The notes under the pieces: model-generated
What the model saw: only the letters and a program-made list of their open reading frames with translations
Told to the model about the DNA's origin: nothing
Database searches by the model: none
Translations under genes and position numbers: made by a program
Part shown: one piece after another, positions 50,941-59,880 of the stretch
How the letters are laid out: each line of letters opens with the position of its first letter
Position numbering within the stretch: position 1 is the first letter of the stretch
Assembly: GCF_000331515.1 (NCBI RefSeq)
Contig: NZ_AMZO01000021.1
Span: 186,001-250,000, forward strand
Source: Photobacterium marinum
GTDB lineage: Bacteria > Pseudomonadota > Gammaproteobacteria > Enterobacterales > Vibrionaceae
Direction of reading: 5' to 3'
DNA: 64,000 bases

Positions 50941-51407
50941 CTGGTGCTGATTTTCTCAAGCAAACAGTCAGTCGCTTCTTCAATCAAATCGAGCACATAT
51001 TCAAACCCACGGACACCACCGTAATAAGGGTCCGGAATTTCAACTATTCCGCTTTCTGAATAATCCAGAAACAGGCCGAGTTTATCTTGATACTGCTGCG
51101 GGCAAATACGTTGCAAGTCATCCAGATTCGCTTTATCTGCGGCAAGAATAAGATCGAAACGCTCAAAGTCATTTGCGACCACCTGGCGTGCGCGGATCCC
51201 GGAAAAACTATACCCTCTTGCTTCACCTGCGGCTCTGGCGCGCTGATCAGGTTGCTCGCCCTGGTGATAACCAATAGTCCCCGCAGAATCAATTTCAAGT
51301 GCAACACCACGGTCTGTTGCCTTAGCGCGAACAACCGCTTCAGCCGTCGGTGAACGACAAATGTTGCCCATACAAACAACAAGTACTCTGTAGGTATTAT
51401 TAGACAT
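50937..51407 (-). CDS. Low-molecular-weight protein-tyrosine phosphatase
   Basis: The 156-residue enzyme has the active-site loop VCMGNICRS near the N-terminus (C-x5-R) and the general acid in DPYYGG. In many bacteria such enzymes (Wzb, Etp) dephosphorylate capsule-export tyrosine kinases. No kinase or capsule gene is nearby, so its substrate is open. It stands alone between a SulP gene and ddl. Confidence 0.92.
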   Translation of the reverse strand: MSNNTYRVLVVCMGNICRSPTAEAVVRAKATDRGVALEIDSAGTIGYHQGEQPDQRARAAGEARGYSFSGIRARQVVANDFERFDLILAADKANLDDLQRICPQQYQDKLGLFLDYSESGIVEIPDPYYGGVRGFEYVLDLIEEATDCLLEKISTR

Positions 51408-51531
51408 ATCAATTCCTAGTGATAATATACGCAGCGCTAATAGAAATACTATTGCTTAGCCACTGATTGCATTCTGATTCGCATTCAACAAGATAATATA
51501 CATTCCATATTACGTAAGAGGGAACCTCATC

Positions 51532-52443
51532 GTGGTAAAAAAAGTCGCTGTTTTATATGGTGGTTCTTCAAGTGAACGCAACATCTCATTAATGTCTGGT
51601 ACTGCAGTTTCCGGAGCCTTAAAGCGAAAAGGTTACGATGTTATAGACATTGATGTTGACGAATCCTTTGATTTCACAAGCCTGCCGGCACTGAATATTG
51701 ATAAAGCCTTTCTGGCCCTGCATGGCGGTGACGGAGAAGACGGTACGATCCAGGCCGCACTCCAGCTCTTGAATATTCCTTACACTGGCAGTGACCACCG
51801 TGCATCTGCTGTCGGTATTGATAAAGCGATGACCAAAAAAGTCTGGCAGGCCTCCGGCATCACGACTCCTCGCTTCTTCGAAATCTACCAGTCCAACTAC
51901 CAGAAAGATGCACTGCCTGCACTGCTTGACGGTTACAAATTCCCTCTTGTCGTAAAACCGGCAACTCAAGGTTGTAGCATCGGTATTAACCGTGCAAACA
52001 ACCTTGAAGAACTAGAGCGCTTTATTGACGAAGCATTCAAATATGAAGACAAAGTATTGATCGAGAGCTTTGTTTCCGGGCGAGAGTTTACGGTAAGTAT
52101 TCTTGGTGACAGGGTATTACCAACTGTAGAAATCGAGCACTCTCACTCTTTCTTCAGTCACGAGGCGAAGTTTAAGTCATCAGATACCCGCTACCACTGC
52201 CCAGCCAATCTGACACTTGAGCAAGAAGAAAGGATCCAGGCGCTTTCTCTGGCAGCATTCCGCGCCCTGAATGCATCCGGATGGGGACGCATTGATGTGA
52301 TTGCTGACGAAAATGATCACTTCTATGCCATTGAAATCAACACTGCACCGGGTATGACGGCGCGAAGTGTGTTCCCTCTGGCAACGGAACAGGTTGGCAT
52401 GGACTACGACAATACCGTCGAGGCCATCCTTCACAGCATCTAA
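51532..52443 (+). CDS. ddl: D-alanine--D-alanine ligase
   Basis: The 303-residue ATP-grasp ligase makes D-Ala-D-Ala for peptidoglycan. It shows VLYGGSSSERNISLMSG, LHGGDGEDGTIQA, PYTGS, KPATQGCSIGI and the metal-binding EINTAPGMT. Translation starts at GTG 51532 with GAGGGA upstream. It lies outside any division/cell-wall gene cluster, so it could be the only Ddl or a second copy. Its lysine and serine contacts look normal. Confidence 0.93.
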   Translation: MVKKVAVLYGGSSSERNISLMSGTAVSGALKRKGYDVIDIDVDESFDFTSLPALNIDKAFLALHGGDGEDGTIQAALQLLNIPYTGSDHRASAVGIDKAMTKKVWQASGITTPRFFEIYQSNYQKDALPALLDGYKFPLVVKPATQGCSIGINRANNLEELERFIDEAFKYEDKVLIESFVSGREFTVSILGDRVLPTVEIEHSHSFFSHEAKFKSSDTRYHCPANLTLEQEERIQALSLAAFRALNASGWGRIDVIADENDHFYAIEINTAPGMTARSVFPLATEQVGMDYDNTVEAILHSI

Positions 52444-52472
52444 TCCGATGCCGAAATATTAAAACGCCCCAC

Positions 52473-52493
52473 GAGCAGGGCTTAGCCCTGCTC
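52473..52493. terminator. Bidirectional hairpin shared by ddl and the lipoprotein gene
   Basis: The nine-bp stem GAGCAGGGC has the loop TTA. On the minus strand that loop is the TAA stop codon of the lipoprotein gene. TGTTTCATTT follows on the plus strand. Confidence 0.65.
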
Positions 52494-53180
52494 TGTTTCA
52501 TTTAGCGTCGCCTGATACGCGGTCAGACGAATGAAATGCACAATATCCTGAGTAAAGCGGTCAACTGTATCCCTGATCTGCTCATATTCCAGCTCAACCT
52601 TATCATTTTCCAAGATACCTTTCGCAAGGATCACCCCAACCCGCTCTGCCAGAATTTCATCTGTTCGGCTGTCCACCAGCTGAGATTCAACTAAAATACG
52701 CACATTACGATCCCTAGTGCCTAAAAGCGCCTTCGCGCCACCAATTAGCACTCCGTACGGCAGTACTTCGTTGATTTGCAAATCTTCCATATCCGTACTG
52801 GCGCGGCTAATCATAATCTTCAGCGTGGCGGTATCCACACCGGATCTATCGACTAATTCAACACCCTGACCAAGCTCAGTTTTAAGCACATTCGTTAATC
52901 GCTGGGAAACCCGTTTCAGCACCGGTTCCGGGATCTGCCGTACCGCTGTAGCACTTTGATGTAGTCCTACCGACTCGATAAGCAGCTTGCTGTATTGGGA
53001 GATTTCCAACGCAGGTGATACCCACTGCATACCCGTTGCATCACTGATATATTCAACTTCAGTCATCTTGTCACGATATACGACCAGATTACTTTGCTGC
53101 TCATCTTCGGTCGGCAAGCGACTGGAACAACCACTAACAATAAAGCTGAATAATAATATCAATAATGATTTGTATGGCAT
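52482..53180 (-). CDS. DUF3313 lipoprotein
   Basis: The 232-residue protein has a lipoprotein signal peptide (LILLFSFIVSGC, lipidated Cys at residue 18) and a DUF3313-like body with GLHQSATAVRQIP, LKIMISRAS and VESQLVDSRTDEILAERVG. DUF3313 proteins are outer-membrane lipoproteins of unknown role. It has no retention Asp at position +2 (Ser instead), so outer-membrane sorting is expected. It is convergent with ddl. Confidence 0.85.
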   Translation of the reverse strand: MPYKSLLILLFSFIVSGCSSRLPTEDEQQSNLVVYRDKMTEVEYISDATGMQWVSPALEISQYSKLLIESVGLHQSATAVRQIPEPVLKRVSQRLTNVLKTELGQGVELVDRSGVDTATLKIMISRASTDMEDLQINEVLPYGVLIGGAKALLGTRDRNVRILVESQLVDSRTDEILAERVGVILAKGILENDKVELEYEQIRDTVDRFTQDIVHFIRLTAYQATLNETEQG

Positions 53181-53395
53181 GATTGGGTCTCGTCAGGCAA
53201 CAGTAATTATCATATACGGTATATCGTGCCATATATTAAGAGCGGATTCTATACACTAATTACTGCCGACGATGTAATTTCCGTTTTTTTAGTTGATGCC
53301 ATTGCCATAGACGCTTAGGTGGCGCAAAATTCCTTAGCCGAATACAGCGGCAAAACCAGCCTTCACCATTGCCATTAACAGGGAGAGTGGCATCC

Positions 53396-54424
53396 ATGTT
53401 TTCTATTGCTTCACCCATCACGTCTTCTGAAAAACAAATCCGGAACAAAATCGACAATAAAACCAAGCCTGTCGGAGCTCTCGGCCAACTGGAAGATATC
53501 GCAACACAACTGGCATTGATCCAGCAATCTGAAACCATCACTGTCAGTCAGCCACACCTACTGGTTTTTGCCGGTGATCATGGGGTCGCCAAACACGGGC
53601 TGAGCATTGCCCCGAGTGAAGTAACAACGCAGATGGTGATGAATTTCCTTGCCGGTGGCGCAGCCATAAACTGCTTTTGTCGCACCAGTGACATGTCCCT
53701 CAAAGTCATCGATGCCGGAACTAAAGTTGAAGCGGAAGATCACCCGCAGCTAATAAAACAAAGGCTGGGATATGGAACAGAAGATTTTAGCCAACAAGCC
53801 GCCATGTCTCCAGATGCTGCCCTACGAGGTATTAATTATGGTGCTGCACTGGTTGAAAAACTTCATCAAGATGGTTGTAACCTGGTCGGATTCGGCGAAA
53901 TGGGGATCGGTAATACCAGTAGTGCCTCGGCAATTATGGCTGCTATTTTAAAAATTCCTGCCGACGAATGTATCGGACGCGGAACAGGTATCGATGATAC
54001 GCAGATGCAACGGAAGCAAGCACTGATCACCCGTGCTTTGGATTTACACCGAGAACGACTTGATGATCCGATGCAGATCCTTGCCTGTCTCGGCGGATTC
54101 GAGATAGCTCAAATCACCGGAGGAATGCTAAAAGCAGCAGAGTTGAAAATGACAGTGCTTGTTGACGGATTTATAGCGACAGCCGCCGCTATGCTGGCAA
54201 CGGCTATGCACCCTGAAGCTAATCATTACTTCATCTACTGCCATTGTTCCGAAGAATCCGGCCATCAGCGAATGCTACAGTATCTTAACGCTACCCCCTT
54301 ACTGGATTTAGGCCTGCGGTTAGGCGAAGGAACCGGTGCTGCACTGGCCCTGCCATTCATTCGAGCAGCCTGTGAGTTTTACAATAATATGGCAAGTTTC
54401 GACGATGCAGGAGTCACCGTTTGA
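53396..54424 (+). CDS. cobT: Nicotinate-nucleotide--dimethylbenzimidazole phosphoribosyltransferase
   Basis: The 342-residue enzyme makes alpha-ribazole phosphate, the lower ligand of cobalamin. It has LTKP-like KTKPVGALGQLE, FAGDHGVAKHGLS, GFGEMGIGNTSSA and the catalytic Glu in RLGEGTGAALA. The start at 53396 (MFSIASP) has GGGAG about ten bases upstream; the frame is open to 53369. It heads a three-gene cluster with cobS and cobO. No cobalamin riboswitch could be recognised upstream. Confidence 0.93.
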   Translation: MFSIASPITSSEKQIRNKIDNKTKPVGALGQLEDIATQLALIQQSETITVSQPHLLVFAGDHGVAKHGLSIAPSEVTTQMVMNFLAGGAAINCFCRTSDMSLKVIDAGTKVEAEDHPQLIKQRLGYGTEDFSQQAAMSPDAALRGINYGAALVEKLHQDGCNLVGFGEMGIGNTSSASAIMAAILKIPADECIGRGTGIDDTQMQRKQALITRALDLHRERLDDPMQILACLGGFEIAQITGGMLKAAELKMTVLVDGFIATAAAMLATAMHPEANHYFIYCHCSEESGHQRMLQYLNATPLLDLGLRLGEGTGAALALPFIRAACEFYNNMASFDDAGVTV

Positions 54425-55248
54425 GTTCCGACAGCCTTGTGAATAATTCCGAAGAACAGTCTCTTCAACACGAGGAAGCGGCTGGTTTGAAAGCACAGTG
54501 GCAAATATTTCTGGTTGCCCTGGCTTTCTTTACCCGAATTCCGATCCCTGCGGATACCCCTTACTCCCCACAAAGGCTAAATCAGGCTAACCGCTACTTC
54601 GGAGCTGTCGGCCTGATTGTCGGCTTGATTAGCGCCGCTGTTTACCTTACTGCGCTCATAGTCCTCCCACCAGCAATTGCTGTTGCACTGGCCATGATAA
54701 GCAGCTTGCTGATTACCGGGGCCTTCCATGAAGACGGGCTGGCCGATGTGTTTGACGGCTTCGGGGGCGGCTGGCAGCCAGAACAAAAGCTGGCGATCAT
54801 GAAAGACTCTCGTATTGGCACTTACGGAGCGTGTGCGTTGGTGATGGCATTAGGCCTTAAGTGGCTGGCTCTGTCATCAGCAGCGGAAGTTGACGTATGG
54901 CTACCAGCACAGTTTTTTATTATCGGACATACACTGAGCCGGATATGCGCAGCCAGCCTGATTTTCTCGTACCCCTATGTCCGGGCAGATCAGCAAAGTA
55001 AGGTTAAACCACTCGCCAATCAGCAAAGTCTGCACGATTTGTGGGTTTTAATTGCTACTGGATTGATTATATTACTTATACTGCCACTAGAATCCGCATG
55101 CATGCTGACAGCAATATTGCTGCTCACCCGTTTTCTGTGCGGAAAATGGTTTAACCAACAGCTTGGTGGCTATACCGGTGATTGCCTCGGAGCAGCTCAA
55201 CAAATATGTGAAATTGCCGGATATATGACGTTACTGGCATTACTTTAA
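54421..55248 (+). CDS. cobS: Adenosylcobinamide-GDP ribazoletransferase
   Basis: This 275-residue membrane enzyme joins adenosylcobinamide-GDP and alpha-ribazole, the last step of cobalamin assembly. It has FFTRIPIP, GAFHEDGLADVFDGFGGG and GTYGACALV. The start is a TTG overlapping the cobT stop (TTGA), with AGGAG seven bases upstream. The 25-residue N-terminal stretch before WQIF is longer than in E. coli CobS. Confidence 0.93.
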   Translation: MSSDSLVNNSEEQSLQHEEAAGLKAQWQIFLVALAFFTRIPIPADTPYSPQRLNQANRYFGAVGLIVGLISAAVYLTALIVLPPAIAVALAMISSLLITGAFHEDGLADVFDGFGGGWQPEQKLAIMKDSRIGTYGACALVMALGLKWLALSSAAEVDVWLPAQFFIIGHTLSRICAASLIFSYPYVRADQQSKVKPLANQQSLHDLWVLIATGLIILLILPLESACMLTAILLLTRFLCGKWFNQQLGGYTGDCLGAAQQICEIAGYMTLLALL

Positions 55249-55305
55249 CTCTATGCTCAAGCAATAAATCCAGTACCCAAAAGTGAATAATATGAAGGGC
55301 TCAGC

Positions 55306-55911
55306 ATGACTGAACAAAACAATAAAGACGAACGACATAAAGCACGTCAGCAAAAAATCAAACAAGAAGTCGATGCCCGAGTTGAAGCAGCACAAGATGA
55401 AAAAGGCCTGTTCCTAATCATCACAGGTAATGGCAAAGGAAAATCAACTTCAGGTTTTGGCACTATTGCCAGAGCAGTCGGACACGGACAAAAATGTGGC
55501 GTAGGCCAGTTCATCAAAGGCACCTGGGATTGCGGCGAAAGAAATCTGCTTGAATCCCATGGCGTCGATTTCGCCGTTATGGCCACGGGCTTTACCTGGG
55601 AAACACAAAATAAAGCAGCGGATACAGCCGCCGCTCAGGCAACCTGGGCTGAATGTAAGCGAATGCTGACTGATGAGCGCTATGATGTCGTGTTACTTGA
55701 TGAGCTGACCTATATGGTCACTTATGGCTATATCGATTTAGAAGAAGTGATTGAAGCTATCGCCAATCGTCCTGCGATGCAATCTGTCATCGTTACAGGG
55801 CGAGGAGCTCACCGCAGCTTGGTGGAAATAGCTGATACTGTATCAGAAGTTCGTAATGTGAAACATGCTTTCGAAAGCGGTATCAAAGCCCGACAAGGCG
55901 TTGACTGGTAA
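55306..55911 (+). CDS. cobO: Cob(I)alamin adenosyltransferase, CobO/BtuR type
   Basis: The 201-residue enzyme transfers the adenosyl group to corrinoid cobalt. Its P-loop is GNGKGKSTSGFGT, followed by GVGQFIKGTWDCGE, VLLDELTYMVTYGY and VTGRGAHRSLVEIAD, all typical of the CobA/BtuR family. It lies 57 bases after cobS. With cobT and cobS it supports salvage of cobinamide; cobU, which would supply cobinamide-GDP, is not in the window. Confidence 0.94.
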   Translation: MTEQNNKDERHKARQQKIKQEVDARVEAAQDEKGLFLIITGNGKGKSTSGFGTIARAVGHGQKCGVGQFIKGTWDCGERNLLESHGVDFAVMATGFTWETQNKAADTAAAQATWAECKRMLTDERYDVVLLDELTYMVTYGYIDLEEVIEAIANRPAMQSVIVTGRGAHRSLVEIADTVSEVRNVKHAFESGIKARQGVDW

Positions 55912-55939
55912 CCAACGATTACCTCTCATACAATTTATC

Positions 55940-55968
55940 AGGAAAGGAAGACGACTGGCTCCTTTCCT
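55940..55968 (+). terminator. Hairpin after cobO
   Basis: The nine-bp stem AGGAAAGGA/TCCTTTCCT with an 11-base loop lies 28 bases after the stop, followed by TTCTCC. The tail is weak. Confidence 0.5.
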
Positions 55969-56175
55969 TTCTCCTTCTCAACTATGTCTGACGATACTCC
56001 CCTCTATATCCAGCTCTACCACCAAATCACCAGCAACGAACAAAGTTTCATCACCTGTATCAGCAATACACCATCTATCAGCAGTGGCGGACAGTTTGTC
56101 TTTCCGTTCCAATATTCGTTTATATAATAAAGGCATTGATAATAAACATAATCACCTTACGCTTAAGGAATACCA

Positions 56176-56610
56176 ATGCCTTCAAATTTACCCAAAGGAT
56201 TCAGCCACCGGTTTTTAAAGCTGTTCCATATTCTGGAAGCTATTTTACTGGTTGCTATCACCCTTGCGACCATTGCTGCCATGATCAGCGAGTTTGTTCA
56301 TGTCTATGTGAACAGAGAAATTAAACTGACCGATATCCTGTTGATGTTTATCTACCTTGAAGTACTGGCGATGGTTCAGCAGTTTATTACCCACGGTAAA
56401 ATTCCGGTTCGCTATCCAATCTACATTGCGATCATGGCCATTGCCCGTTATATCACCCTAGGTATGAAGGAACTAGATGGAATCTTCGTCGTTTGGTTAT
56501 CACTAGCTGCTTTTATCCTGGCTGCAGCAACCTTAATCATCCGCATAGGCCATCATTACTGGCCTTACGAGATAGTAACAGATCCAAATAAGAATCAACC
56601 GGAAGACTGA
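56176..56610 (+). CDS. psiE: Phosphate-starvation-inducible protein PsiE
   Basis: This 144-residue inner-membrane protein has four hydrophobic helices (about 18-40, 52-72, 80-98, 103-125) and family segments LMFIYLEVLAMVQQF and IAIMAIARYITLGMK. PsiE expression in E. coli responds to phosphate starvation and cAMP. Its role is unknown. I did not find a convincing Pho box in the 264 bases upstream. Confidence 0.9.
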   Translation: MPSNLPKGFSHRFLKLFHILEAILLVAITLATIAAMISEFVHVYVNREIKLTDILLMFIYLEVLAMVQQFITHGKIPVRYPIYIAIMAIARYITLGMKELDGIFVVWLSLAAFILAAATLIIRIGHHYWPYEIVTDPNKNQPED

Positions 56611-56662
56611 AGCTACTGAAACAAACATCCTCGCAACTAAATAATCTGTGCCTAGATACGAT

Positions 56663-56686
56663 AAAAGGGAACCTCGGCTCCCTTTT
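56663..56686. terminator. Bidirectional terminator between psiE and the small minus-strand frame
   Basis: The stem AAAAGGGA/TCCCTTTT with an inner CC/GG extension has a run of T on both strands. Confidence 0.75.
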
Positions 56687-56729
56687 AAATATTAATTAAT
56701 TTTGTTTAGCAATATTATTTATAGCAGCA

Positions 56730-56840
56730 CTAGGACCGAGCCAGTTTCTGGTGTTTTCTTTTATAAAAGCTTAAAGCTCTCTCCAGTGCTCTTTCATGCA
56801 TCTTTTCTCTTAGCTTTTTAAAATCATTCTTTTTATTCAC
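56730..56840 (-). CDS. Possible 36-residue basic protein
   Basis: This frame starts at a GTG and encodes 36 residues rich in Lys and Arg (MNKKNDFKKLREKM, then HERALERALSFYKRK, ending LARS). A ribosome site GAGG lies six bases before the GTG. A bidirectional terminator follows the stop by 44 bases. The pattern would form a basic amphipathic helix. I do not recognise a family, and frames this short arise by chance. The ribosome site, helix and terminator together make it worth keeping. Confidence 0.4.
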   Translation of the reverse strand: MNKKNDFKKLREKMHERALERALSFYKRKHQKLARS

Positions 56841-56980
56841 AGGCGACCTCACTGATGCAGTGAAACATTCGAATTATATAAACAAGAGTAGTCTATTCAT
56901 TTGAGTTATATAACTTTTTTTTCATCAATGACACGAGCAAGATCTCAAATGCAATTGAAGGCATAGGTGAGATATAAAAA

Positions 56981-57010
56981 AATGCCAGTTCGCAAAAGCG
57001 AACTGGCATT
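56981..57010 (-). terminator. Terminator after the Dcu gene
   Basis: The 13-bp stem AATGCCAGTTCGC with an AAAA loop is followed on the minus strand by T7. Confidence 0.9.
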
Positions 57011-57033
57011 TAGCTTTCATCAAAACAGGTAAT

Positions 57034-58356
57034 TTATACAATAACCTGAGCGATGGTATAACCGATAGTACAGGCTGATACCACACCAATCAGGCCAGGC
57101 ACCATGAAGCTGTGGTTAAAGTACCATTTACCGATCTTAGTTGTACCCGTTACGTCAAAGTTACAGGTTGCGATATCTGATGGGTAGTTAGGGATAAAGA
57201 AGTAACCATAAGTAGCCGGCATCAGACCAATCAGCAATGCCGGGTTCAGACCCATTGCGATACCAACAGGAAGCATCATACGCGCTGTCGCTGCCTGGCT
57301 GTTAACCACTACAGACACAATGAACAGTGCCAGTGCGAATGTCCATGGGTAATCCTGAACCATTTCAGTAATACCAGACTTAAATGAAGGCATTGCATAC
57401 TGGAAGTAAGTATCACTCATCCATGCAATACCGAAGATCGCAATGGCTGCCACCATACCAGATTTAAATACCACACCCTCAGGTACTTTCTGTACATTGG
57501 TACGGGTAACCAGAAGAATCAGACCACCGAATGCCAGCATCATCATCTGGATAATAACAGACATCTTGATTGGCTTAGCGTCACCGATGGTGCGGATTTC
57601 AGGCACCATAGCAACAACAACGATTGAAGCCAGCGCCAAGATGAAAAGCAATACTGCATGCTTGGCTGAAGCTGGCAGCTTCTCATCAAGAGATGTTGAT
57701 GTAGTATGCAGGATCTGATCGCGCCACAGAGGATCTTTCAGACGACGCTGGTACTCAGGGTCATCTTTCAACTCTTTACCACGACGCATGCTGTACAGAG
57801 AAAGCAGCAGAGTACCGCAAAGCGTTGATGGTACAGTAACCATCAAAATACTCAGCAGGTGAATACTTTCCTGAATACCTGAAAGCTGAGCCAAGTAGTA
57901 AACAACTGCAGCTGAAATCGGACTACCTGTAATTGCCAGCTGAGATGCCACAGAAGACGCCGCCATCGGACGCTCAGGGCGGATACCGTTTTTCAGTGCA
58001 ACGTCACCGATGATTGGCATGATTGAGTAAACCGCGTGGCCAGTACCCAGCATAAAAGTCATGGTGTAGGTAACCAAAGGACCTAAAATTGTTACACGCT
58101 TAGGATTACTACGCAGAATACGCTCCGCCACTTGAAGCATGTACTTCAAGCCACCGGCGGCTTCAAGGATCGATGCACAAGTTACAACCGCCAGGATAAT
58201 CAACATTACCGTAATTGGCGGCGATGTCGGCGGCATGCGGAAAATAAAGACTTCGACCAACAGACCAAGGCCGGACACCACGCCCAGACCAATACCACCG
58301 AAGCGGCTGCCTGCATACAACACGAGAAGGAGGAATACAAATTCCAAATACAGCAT
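57034..58356 (-). CDS. Anaerobic C4-dicarboxylate transporter, DcuA/DcuB family
   Basis: The 440-residue membrane protein has the Dcu signatures GTGHAVYSIMPII, RPERPMAASSVASQLAITGSP, NSQAATARMMLP and FIPNYPSDIATCNFD. Dcu proteins exchange fumarate for succinate, or take up aspartate, during anaerobic growth. The ATG at 58356 (MLYLEFVF) is preferred over the longer frame to 58461, because GGGAG precedes it and because this is where Dcu proteins start. It shares features of DcuA and DcuB, so I give no symbol. An FNR-like site lies upstream. Confidence 0.9.
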   Translation of the reverse strand: MLYLEFVFLLLVLYAGSRFGGIGLGVVSGLGLLVEVFIFRMPPTSPPITVMLIILAVVTCASILEAAGGLKYMLQVAERILRSNPKRVTILGPLVTYTMTFMLGTGHAVYSIMPIIGDVALKNGIRPERPMAASSVASQLAITGSPISAAVVYYLAQLSGIQESIHLLSILMVTVPSTLCGTLLLSLYSMRRGKELKDDPEYQRRLKDPLWRDQILHTTSTSLDEKLPASAKHAVLLFILALASIVVVAMVPEIRTIGDAKPIKMSVIIQMMMLAFGGLILLVTRTNVQKVPEGVVFKSGMVAAIAIFGIAWMSDTYFQYAMPSFKSGITEMVQDYPWTFALALFIVSVVVNSQAATARMMLPVGIAMGLNPALLIGLMPATYGYFFIPNYPSDIATCNFDVTGTTKIGKWYFNHSFMVPGLIGVVSACTIGYTIAQVIV

Positions 58357-58447
58357 ACCCGTTATCTCCCTATATCGAAAAATGCGGCCCTCACTATGAG
58401 AGCACAATACTTTAGGGGTAGATTGCCTGCAGTATGCTGCTTCGCTA

Positions 58448-58461
58448 TTGACAGAAATCAA
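58448..58461. promoter_or_regulatory. FNR-like site upstream of the Dcu gene
   Basis: TTGAC-AGAA-ATCAA matches the FNR consensus TTGAT-N4-ATCAA at nine of ten bases. Anaerobic activation of a Dcu transporter by FNR is expected from E. coli dcuB. The site centre is about 98 bases before the ATG. Confidence 0.5.
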
Positions 58462-58616
58462 ATAGCTTCAGCTAATATTTACTAACTCAATGATATGTGA
58501 AGGCCACCTTAAAAACGGCGTACCGTAAAGATATATGTGCTACAAGAATTGACGCATATATTCACCGACTATTCACATTGTGCAACATTTTGTCATGCAC
58601 GTATTTCGTGCCAGCA

Positions 58617-59657
58617 TTAAACACCAATATGAATTGGCTTAGGGCACTCTTTTATATGGCATAAGTTTGCATCAATATCCTGATTGCCTAACAGTCTTAA
58701 CCATAAGGCTGGCAAATGTTTCGGACTGACTCTCGGCCCTTCTAATCTTTGTGGATCAGTAACCGCCCAACTTCCTTCACTATTCTGACTGGCAAGAACA
58801 AACTGGAAAGGCAGATACTCAGCTAAGCCTAAGCGCAAGTCCGTTACTTTGATACTAGCTCCAACCTGTTCATATTTAACAAAATGATGGGTGAATGATT
58901 CCAGCATATTCAGATAAACTGACTTCTCCGCTAATAGCCAGCTACCACGCTCTTTCGCTAAAAAATCAACGTCTGGCTGTTCATCAAGCAGTGAGGTTAA
59001 TCCTTCCCAATAGGTTTCACCATCAAGCACGACAACCCGCCAAAGTACGGTATTGATCGGCGTCGGTGTAATAAATACCGGACTACCGGCCAGCGGTGTT
59101 CCGTCCAACTGCTCCCTTACCCGATCCTCAATAATATTCAGAGCGACAACGGACCAAATCAGATAACAGGAAGAGATCACCAATCCAATACGACATAACC
59201 TTGCCATCTGCTGGTGCCATATAAGACCAGCAACAAGCATAAGTAACAACGGAAGGGTGTAGAGCGGATCAATAATAAAGATACTGGAAACAGCGACGCT
59301 CACCGAAAACGGCCACAAGAGCTGTGTACCGTATGACGTAAATGCATCAAGCAGCGGATGAGTGATCAGGCAGGCAGCAATCAACAACCACAAATGTCGA
59401 AAACTGAAACGAGTCGGCCACCACTTGTGCCAGAAGCCCGCCAACAAAAGTGAAAAAGGCAACAGAACGAGCATGGAGTGACTAAAACCACGGTGTTTCA
59501 CCATATCTGAAACCGGATCACCGTAGCTTATTAACACATCCAAATCTGGCAGCGTTCCTAGAGCAGCCCCAGCCAAAAGGATTTTAGGCGAACATTTTCT
59601 GCCGGCGACAACACCGGCAACTGCCGCACCTAACGCTGCCTGAGTCACTGAATCCAA
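58617..59657 (-). CDS. YdjM-like membrane-bound metal-dependent hydrolase (DUF457)
   Basis: The 346-residue protein is translated from a TTG at 59657. AAAGGAGG five bases upstream makes this start far stronger than the open frame to 59732. The N-terminal half has the family metal-ligand motifs PDLDVL, HRGFSHS and THPLLDAFTSYGTQLLWPF, among several membrane helices. A soluble C-terminal region of about 150 residues follows. LexA controls ydjM in E. coli, but I see no LexA box here. The enzyme's substrate is unknown. Confidence 0.83.
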   Translation of the reverse strand: MDSVTQAALGAAVAGVVAGRKCSPKILLAGAALGTLPDLDVLISYGDPVSDMVKHRGFSHSMLVLLPFSLLLAGFWHKWWPTRFSFRHLWLLIAACLITHPLLDAFTSYGTQLLWPFSVSVAVSSIFIIDPLYTLPLLLMLVAGLIWHQQMARLCRIGLVISSCYLIWSVVALNIIEDRVREQLDGTPLAGSPVFITPTPINTVLWRVVVLDGETYWEGLTSLLDEQPDVDFLAKERGSWLLAEKSVYLNMLESFTHHFVKYEQVGASIKVTDLRLGLAEYLPFQFVLASQNSEGSWAVTDPQRLEGPRVSPKHLPALWLRLLGNQDIDANLCHIKECPKPIHIGV

Positions 59658-59880
59658 GAAAACCTCCTTTACCCTTTTACTGCATCCTTTTCGACAACCA
59701 AATTCAACTGCCGACATATTCCGACAAATCATATCAAATTACGAAAGAGTGATGATAGAAGTTCAGCGCAAAAGTATAGTAAACAAAAGTAAAACTACGG
59801 GTTCGGTCGCAGTTCAGTTAATTACAATTCGCTACTTTAAATCAGGCAACATTAATTCACTCGGATAAAGGGGAGATGCA

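Noticed and set aside
53181..53395. Possible cobalamin riboswitch upstream of cobT
   Set aside because: A stretch with GGTGGCGCAAAATTCC and a nearby AGCGGC loosely recalls the riboswitch core, but the conserved B12 box and the usual GCCACTG pairing are missing.
55984..56127. A 46-codon plus-strand frame between cobO and psiE
   Set aside because: No ribosome site, and it follows a terminator-like hairpin. The composition gives no support for coding.
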